Shown here: piece by piece, positions 59,640 to 64,000 of the stretch
Layout: each line of letters starts with the position of its first letter
Numbering within the stretch: the first letter of the stretch is position 1
Assembly (NCBI RefSeq): GCF_004336985.1
Contig: NZ_SJUO01000001.1
Location: 558,001-622,000 of the forward strand
Direction of reading: 5' to 3'
Length of the DNA stretch: 64,000 nucleotides
DNA from: Exiguobacterium sp. SL-9
GTDB lineage: Bacteria; Bacillota; Bacilli; Exiguobacteriales; Exiguobacteriaceae
Made by a program: the position numbers and the translations under genes
Notes under the pieces: generated by a model
Seen by the model: the letters and a program-made list of their open reading frames with translations, nothing else
Databases searched by the model: none
Told to the model about the DNA's origin: nothing

Positions 59640-59664
59640 GCAATCCTCTCCTAGGTAAAACTAG

Positions 59665-59700
59665 TAAAAAAGACTCTAACCAAATAAGTGGCTAGAGTCT
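59665..59700 (-). terminator. rpmA terminator
   Basis: The stem AGACTCTA/TAGAGTCT (loop about 14 nt) is followed by six T on the minus strand, ending the rplU-prp-rpmA operon. Readthrough could still serve the Spo0B-like gene and obg, as no separate strong promoter is seen for them. Confidence 0.8.
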
Positions 59701-59715
59701 TTTGCGTGGTTCTAC

Positions 59716-59997
59716 TTACGCAACTGGGTAAACGCTCACTTGTTTCTTGTCGCGACCAAGACGCTCGAAGCGTACTACGCCGTCAACTTTTGCAAACAAT
59801 GTGTCGTCGCCACCACGGCCGACGTTTTCACCTGGGTGAATTTTCGTACCGCGTTGACGGTAGAGAATCGATCCAGCTGAAACAGTCTGTCCGTCAGCGC
59901 GTTTAGCGCCGAGGCGTTTCGAAATCGAGTCACGACCGTTTTTAGTCGATCCTACTCCCTTTTTCGATGCGAAGAACTGAAGGTTCAATTGTAACAT
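59716..59997 (-). CDS. rpmA: Ribosomal protein bL27 (with cleavable N-terminal extension)
   Basis: This 93-residue large-subunit protein helps position tRNA at the peptidyl-transferase centre. It begins [20 protein letters not shown]. The first nine residues (to QFF) are the Firmicutes L27 extension removed by Prp before incorporation, leaving ASKKG. ATG 59997 is 8 bases from GGAGG; the first in-frame codon (60006) is not used. The prp gene directly upstream encodes the protease. Confidence 0.97.
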   Translation of the reverse strand: MLQLNLQFFASKKGVGSTKNGRDSISKRLGAKRADGQTVSAGSILYRQRGTKIHPGENVGRGGDDTLFAKVDGVVRFERLGRDKKQVSVYPVA

Positions 59998-60009
59998 GAG
60001 GTCCACCTC

Positions 60010-60345
60010 CTATTGTTCAATTTGGATATAATCACCGTAACTATGGGCGATCGTGTCTAGTTGCACGAGCATCCCTTCTAATAACAATTGGGTGCGAGTC
60101 ATATCCTCCGGTGATACGTCAGGATACGTCTCGACATAAAAGTAGCCACCCTCTGTTTTGTCTGCCATTTCTACAAGAAGCGACTGACCGGCGAGTACCT
60201 CGACAGCGTTGTATGCCCCAAAGATGATGGCAGAAACGCCGGCACATACCAAGTCAGAACCGGGTTCAGCAAAGTTGGCGTGACCTGTCACTTCGACGGA
60301 ACGAATCGACTTCGTCTCGTCTCGTCTGACCATTACTCGAATCAT
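60010..60345 (-). CDS. prp: Ribosomal-processing cysteine protease Prp
   Basis: This 111-residue protease (YsxB) trims the N-terminal extension of L27. The catalytic dyad is His22 in 'VTGHANFAE' and Cys34 in 'GSDLVCAGVSA', at the same residue numbers as in S. aureus Prp. It lies between rplU and rpmA, its usual place. The paired L27 extension is present, which supports activity. Confidence 0.95.
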   Translation of the reverse strand: MIRVMVRRDETKSIRSVEVTGHANFAEPGSDLVCAGVSAIIFGAYNAVEVLAGQSLLVEMADKTEGGYFYVETYPDVSPEDMTRTQLLLEGMLVQLDTIAHSYGDYIQIEQ

Positions 60346-60348
60346 AGC

Positions 60349-60657
60349 TTACGCTTCGATTTTCTCGATGCGAACTTTCGTGTAAGGCTGACGGTGACCT
60401 TGCTTACGACGGTAGTTTTTCTTAGCTTTCATTTTGAAGACAGTGATCTTCTTAGCGCGGCCGTGTTTTACCACAGTACCGACAACTTTAGCGCCCTCTA
60501 CGAGTGGAGCTCCGACTTTAACATCGTCACCACCAACGAAAAGAACTTCACCGAATTCTACAGTACCCTCGACATCAGCATCGAGTTTTTCGATGTAGAT
60601 CTCTTGACCTGCTTCAACTTTGATTTGCTTACCACCAGTTTTGATGATTGCGTACAT
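60349..60657 (-). CDS. rplU: Ribosomal protein bL21
   Basis: This 102-residue large-subunit protein binds 23S rRNA. It opens '[20 protein letters not shown]' and ends '[14 protein letters not shown]', both diagnostic. ATG 60657 is 9 bases from GGAGG; the longer upstream frame has no site. It is the first gene of rplU-prp-rpmA. An upstream leader (60660-60770) may bind L21 for autogenous control. Confidence 0.98.
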   Translation of the reverse strand: MYAIIKTGGKQIKVEAGQEIYIEKLDADVEGTVEFGEVLFVGGDDVKVGAPLVEGAKVVGTVVKHGRAKKITVFKMKAKKNYRRKQGHRQPYTKVRIEKIEA

Positions 60658-60659
60658 AT

Positions 60660-60767
60660 ACGTGCACCTCCTTATTAAACTCAGACTCGCCATCCAGGGC
60701 AGGGCGAAACCGTTTCAACCCGTTCTGTGCGGTTGTAGCCATTTGGGTGCTTCCAAACGAACTAACG
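60660..60767 (-). ncRNA. Candidate L21 leader
   Basis: This 5' untranslated region of rplU can form hairpins: CAACC/GGTTG near 60737 and TCGCC/GGCGA near 60700. Many Firmicutes have a structured L21 leader at this position. The match is by position and folding, not by verified sequence. Confidence 0.5.
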
Positions 60768-60773
60768 TTATAG

Positions 60774-60803
60774 ATAATACCACTCTCGTTCAATCGTTGT
60801 CAA
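60774..60803 (-). promoter_or_regulatory. rplU promoter
   Basis: Minus strand: -35 TTGACA (60798-60803), 18-base spacer, -10 TATTAT (60774-60779). The -35 overlaps the end of the RNase E/G gene. Confidence 0.8.
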
Positions 60804-62125
60804 TGACGAGATACGAAATTCTGACATTCCTCGAGCGTCCCGTAGAACGCCACGTCCGCTTCCCCTTCGACGAGGAGGACCGCACAGTCAAACCCGTCCC
60901 ATGACGTGTCGTGCCACTTGTTCGGAAGGCTTACGACGACCGCTTCGACTTCCGGCACGAGCTCCATCAAGGCGCGCTCGATCCGAGAGAAGACGGCGAG
61001 CTTCGACGGCTTCCCGTCGTGCGTCATCCGGTCTTGCATCGAACGTCCCGTGCGCTCCCGCGATAGCTCGAACAAGCCCATGCGCGTGAAGCCATATACT
61101 TCGACGCGGCGTGGGTCGCGGGCCCCGAGCTCTTTCATCTTCTTCAAGAGCCGGGCCTGTCCATCTTTTGAACCGCGTAAGAAGTCGATGACGACCATAC
61201 CGCCGATGTTGCGCAACCGAAGTTGCTCCATGACCGCATAGAGTGCGGCCTCGTTAATCGTGTCGGCCGCCCGTCCCTTGTCCTTGACGGCGACGTTCTT
61301 GCCGCTGTTGACGTCGATGACGGTCATCGTTTCGACTTGTTCGACCAAGACGTACGAGCCGCCTTCGAGCCAGACGACGCGCTGTCCGAGCTTCTCGATC
61401 GCCCCGTCGAGCCGGGCCGCTTCCTTCATCCGGCCTTTACCGACATGGCGTTCGACGTCGACCTCGAGCCGCGTCAATCGCTCTTGTGCTTCCTTGTCGT
61501 TCAATATGACCGAATCGACCGCATGACGGCGCACGAACTGTTCACATAGCAGCTCATCCTGTCCGCGACGTGCCGTGATGACGTCGCTCGCACGCGCCCG
61601 TAGCAAGGCGAGTTCTTCTTGAAGCGTGTCCGGGCTCGCTTGCCCCGACTCTGTGCGGAACAAGACGCCTTCCGCTTCTTCGAGCTCAAACACCTTCGAC
61701 AAGCGGTCCTGGGCGACGAGGTCGAGCTTGCGGCTATACAGGTTGCGCCGGCCGTATGGGAAGTAGACGATGTAACGTCCGCCGAAGCGGATGTTTTCCG
61801 TCACTTTATGGTGTTTGCCGTTGATACCTTCTTTCGTCACTTGGACGAGGCGTTTGTCACCGACGACGGCCGCTTGGCCGATGCCCGGCACGTTCGGATA
61901 TGCCTCGAGCGCTTTGAGCGTCTCGGCAATCGGCAGGAAGAACGTCGTCTCGCCGGTCGTCAAAAACGCGGCGCCGAGCGACGGGTGAATCCGTTCGATC
62001 GCGGCCTCGAGAATCGTCCCGACTGAAAGTTGGTCGATGAAACGTTCCTCGACCTCAAGGAGGCGTTCCCCATCGACGAGCATGGCCCGCTCAATGGACG
62101 GGGTCCGTTCATAAATCAATCGCAC
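60800..62125 (-). CDS. rng: RNase E/G family endoribonuclease
   Basis: This 441-residue ribonuclease matches RNase G length. The S1-like RNA-binding region lies near residues 30-115 ('ERIHPSLGAAFL' type). The DNase I-like catalytic domain has 'VIDVNSGKN' (metal-binding Asp) and 'GGMVVIDFLRG', the second Asp. A 'TRMGLFELSRERTGRSMQD' segment closes the catalytic part. A GTG seven codons earlier contains the ribosome-binding site inside its own coding sequence, so GTG 62125 (7 bases from AAGGAGA) is the start. B. subtilis lacks this enzyme; here it lies where spoIVFA/FB would be. Confidence 0.93.
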   Translation of the reverse strand: MRLIYERTPSIERAMLVDGERLLEVEERFIDQLSVGTILEAAIERIHPSLGAAFLTTGETTFFLPIAETLKALEAYPNVPGIGQAAVVGDKRLVQVTKEGINGKHHKVTENIRFGGRYIVYFPYGRRNLYSRKLDLVAQDRLSKVFELEEAEGVLFRTESGQASPDTLQEELALLRARASDVITARRGQDELLCEQFVRRHAVDSVILNDKEAQERLTRLEVDVERHVGKGRMKEAARLDGAIEKLGQRVVWLEGGSYVLVEQVETMTVIDVNSGKNVAVKDKGRAADTINEAALYAVMEQLRLRNIGGMVVIDFLRGSKDGQARLLKKMKELGARDPRRVEVYGFTRMGLFELSRERTGRSMQDRMTHDGKPSKLAVFSRIERALMELVPEVEAVVVSLPNKWHDTSWDGFDCAVLLVEGEADVAFYGTLEECQNFVSRH

Positions 62126-62149
62126 ACAGATCTCTCCTTTCGACACAAA

Positions 62150-62169
62150 AAGGCAACTTGCGTTGCCTT
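62150..62169 (-). terminator. minD terminator
   Basis: The stem AAGGCAAC/GTTGCCTT with loop GCAA is followed by TTTGT. It overlaps the minD stop codon. Confidence 0.75.
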
Positions 62170-63025
62170 AGGCTTTTTTCATTCCAAATTTCATCATGAG
62201 CCGTGCCCAGAAGCCGACCGGTTTTTGTTCGGTCTGGATGGACATGAGCGGCACCGACTCACCGAGAATGCGGCGTGTGATGTTGCGGTACGCTTGTCCG
62301 GCGTGATTGTCCGGATTCATCGTGACCGGCACCCCGCGGTTCGCGGCGGCGATGACTTCTTCATCGTCCACGACGACGCCGAGCAGGTCGATCGACAAGA
62401 TGCGCATGATGTCATCGATGTCGAGCATGTCGCCTGATTCGACGAGGTGATTCTTGACACGGTTCACGATCAGTTTCGGTGCAGCGACGTGTTCCGCTTG
62501 CTCGAGCATCCCGATGATGCGGTCCGCGTCTTGGACAGCCGCCTTCTCAGGCGTCGTCACGACGACAGCCTCGTCGGCACCGGCAATCGCATTCATGAAA
62601 CCTTGCTCGATACCGGCCGGGCAGTCGATCAAGACGAAGTCGTATTCCGTCTTCAACTGGTCGATGATTTCTTTCACTTGCTCCGGTTGGACCGACGTCT
62701 TATCTTTCGACTGGGCCGCAGGCAAGAGATACATCTCTTCGAACCGCTTATCACGGACGAGCGCCTGATGCAGCTTGCACTGGCCGTTGATGACGTCAAC
62801 GAGGTTATAGATGCTCCGGTTGTCGAGTCCTAAGATGATATCCAAGTTCCGCAGACCGATATCCGTATCGACGAGACAGACCGAGTGGCCAGACAATGCG
62901 AGACCCGTCCCGAGGTTCGCGGTCGTAGTCGTCTTCCCGACGCCACCTTTCCCCGACGTCACGACGATGGCCCGACCTTTCTTCACTTCTTTCGCTGTAT
63001 GTACAGGCTCTACTACTTGCTCCAT
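62168..63025 (-). CDS. minD: Septum-site-determining ATPase MinD
   Basis: This 285-residue ATPase recruits MinC to the membrane to block misplaced division. The deviant Walker A motif is 'SGKGGVGKTT' (about residues 24-33), with 'DTDIGLRNLD' (switch I) and 'DCPAGIEQGF' (switch II). It ends in an amphipathic membrane helix 'FWARLMMKFGMKKA'. Unusually for MinD, about 18 residues precede the usual start (MEQVVEPVHTAKEVKKGRAI). ATG 63025 is 8 bases from AGAGGG. It follows minC by a few bases. Confidence 0.95.
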   Translation of the reverse strand: MEQVVEPVHTAKEVKKGRAIVVTSGKGGVGKTTTTANLGTGLALSGHSVCLVDTDIGLRNLDIILGLDNRSIYNLVDVINGQCKLHQALVRDKRFEEMYLLPAAQSKDKTSVQPEQVKEIIDQLKTEYDFVLIDCPAGIEQGFMNAIAGADEAVVVTTPEKAAVQDADRIIGMLEQAEHVAAPKLIVNRVKNHLVESGDMLDIDDIMRILSIDLLGVVVDDEEVIAAANRGVPVTMNPDNHAGQAYRNITRRILGESVPLMSIQTEQKPVGFWARLMMKFGMKKA

Positions 63026-63030
63026 CAAAC

Positions 63031-63699
63031 TCACCCTCTCTGTAATTCCATTGCATATGCGTCTTTAAGCCCTGTCATGATTTGACGGAGACGCGTCATT
63101 TCAATGCCCTGATTCGTCTGATACGCGCATCCCATCTCGATCTCCGGAAGCTCTTCGTCGTCGTCTGACGTGAGCACGTGTTCACCAATTGCTAAAAACT
63201 TCGGATGGAGCAGACTGGCGGTGATGACCGCTTCTTCCCATCCTTCGACACCGGCACGCACATTTCCTCGTATCGTCCCTAAACAATATATACTGCCCGT
63301 CGCCCGAACTTCGGACCCCGGGTTGATGTCCCCGATAATGAGTACCGAACCATCGAAGTCGAGCACTTGTCCGCTTCGAATCGTCCCGCTATGGTAGTGG
63401 AACGTCTTTTTGCCGTAAGTCGCTTTCGCCTCTTCGGTCAACATGACCTCGCTCGAGAGCTCCTCGATATAAAAAACGCCATGACGAGCGACGACTTCAC
63501 GAATTTGACGTGACAGCTCCTCGTCGATGTAACGAGTACCCGCGTGCAATTTGAGTGCAATCTGCCCAGAGGGGGGCTCCATCTCTTGTAACGTGGCCTC
63601 AAGCTCTCCGAGCACCTCATCGATGCCACTCCGTGGATTGAAGTGGATTGCAATCCCGTTGCGATGTCCTTTTATCGTAATATGTCGTTTACGCTCCAT
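63031..63699 (-). CDS. minC: Septum-site-determining inhibitor MinC
   Basis: This 222-residue protein inhibits FtsZ-ring assembly. The N-terminal domain (1-100) includes 'ITIKGHRNGIAIHFN'. The C-terminal right-handed beta-helix has 'TIRSGQVLDFDGSVLIIGDINPGSEVRATGSIYCLGTIRGNVRAGVEG'-type rungs, ending with the MinD-binding face. Of two ATGs the second (63699) has 8-base spacing to GAGGG. It is between mreD and minD as in Bacillus. Confidence 0.95.
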   Translation of the reverse strand: MERKRHITIKGHRNGIAIHFNPRSGIDEVLGELEATLQEMEPPSGQIALKLHAGTRYIDEELSRQIREVVARHGVFYIEELSSEVMLTEEAKATYGKKTFHYHSGTIRSGQVLDFDGSVLIIGDINPGSEVRATGSIYCLGTIRGNVRAGVEGWEEAVITASLLHPKFLAIGEHVLTSDDDEELPEIEMGCAYQTNQGIEMTRLRQIMTGLKDAYAMELQRG

Positions 63700-63704
63700 C
63701 ATGG

Positions 63705-64000
63705 CTACCCTCTTTTCGCTACAGGCCGCGGCGCCACATACTTCGTCATCGGCACATATAACAGTGCGATGGCGACAGCGTTGGCGGCGAGCGTCCCTGG
63801 AATCTGTTCAACTAATAGTGTTTGAATGGTCATGGTTGTCCCACCGACCGCCGTCATGACACTGAAAATCCCGAAGGAAAACACGAGAATCATGAACGTG
63901 AACGTGATGACGACCGAGAAGAAATTCTCACCTATATATTTTAACACGAAGCTGACTATGAGAGGAATGAGTGAAAAAGTAAATAAGTAAATTCCGAGCA
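63705..64000 (-). CDS. mreD: Rod-shape-determining protein MreD, C-terminal part
   Basis: This gene runs off the end of the window. The open frame continues to base 64000 with no stop, so about 98 C-terminal residues are visible. They form three to four hydrophobic helices (for example 'FLFT/FSLIPLIVSFVLKYIG' type and 'VVITFTFMILVFSFGIF'), consistent with the end of MreD. It lies directly upstream of minC, the Bacillus mreBCD-minCD order. Apparent starts inside the frame are internal. Confidence 0.8.
   Translation of the reverse strand, partial: LGIYLFTFSLIPLIVSFVLKYIGENFFSVVITFTFMILVFSFGIFSVMTAVGGTTMTIQTLLVEQIPGTLAANAVAIALLYVPMTKYVAPRPVAKRG

Overview
This window looks like a conserved chromosomal core segment of a low-to-mid GC Gram-positive bacterium of the order Bacillales. 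GC is roughly 50% by eye. Gene order closely follows the Bacillus subtilis blocks mre-min-rplU-rpmA-obg, nad-ruv-queA-tgt-yajC, sec-recJ-apt-rel-dtd-hisS-aspS, 6S RNA-tcdA-rarA-cymR-nifS-mnmA-recD2-alaS and ireB-ruvX-mltG-trmR-udk-greA, but the sporulation genes normally interspersed there (spoIVFA/FB, safA, spoVB) are absent. Together with CRY-DASH photolyase, split SecD/SecF and an RNase E/G, this points to a non-sporulating relative such as Exiguobacterium. That taxonomic call is inference.

Layout. 1-5,750 (minus strand): two oligopeptide-binding proteins, then fabF and fabH behind a FapR operator. 5,750-15,830 (minus): mtnN, greA, udk, trmR, mltG, a DUF1292 gene, ruvX, ireB, alaS with an alanine T-box, and recD2. 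15,890-18,030: accessory genes, namely a repeat-tailed membrane protein and three plus-strand genes. 18,070-23,880: TPR gene, mnmA, nifS, cymR, rarA (plus strand, with a LexA-like box), tcdA and 6S RNA. 23,940-29,700: a mixed-strand accessory stretch with photolyase, a 38-residue microprotein, a YczE-like protein, a reductase, an ABC exporter and an HesB-like protein. 29,720-41,050 (minus): aspS, hisS with a T-box, dtd, rel, apt, recJ, secF and secD. 41,270-45,660: zupT, a small unknown gene, a chemoreceptor with a cre site in its promoter, and a Zur-box-preceded flavoprotein. 45,680-54,970: yajC, tgt, queA, ruvBA, nadBCA and the divergent cysteine desulfurase-niaR pair. 55,080-57,890: DedA-like protein, NIPSNAP-Nudix fusion and a CNNM/CorC protein. 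57,900-64,000 (minus): obg, a Spo0B-like gene, rpmA, prp, rplU, an RNase E/G, minD, minC and the end of mreD.

Functionally the window covers translation (three aminoacyl-tRNA synthetases, tRNA modification, L21/L27 and L27 processing), DNA repair (RecD2, RuvAB, RecJ, RarA, photolyase), NAD and fatty-acid synthesis, division-site placement, and the Sec translocase. Regulatory sites can be read directly at many promoters (CodY, FapR, LexA, CcpA, Zur and T-box). I found no CRISPR array, transposon, prophage, rRNA or tRNA gene, and no clearly novel multi-gene system. The least ordinary items are the Zur-type flavoprotein promoter, the NIPSNAP-Nudix fusion, the Spo0B-like remnant, the 12-residue-repeat membrane protein, the overlapping Asp/His specifier in the hisS-aspS leader, and the 38-residue microprotein.
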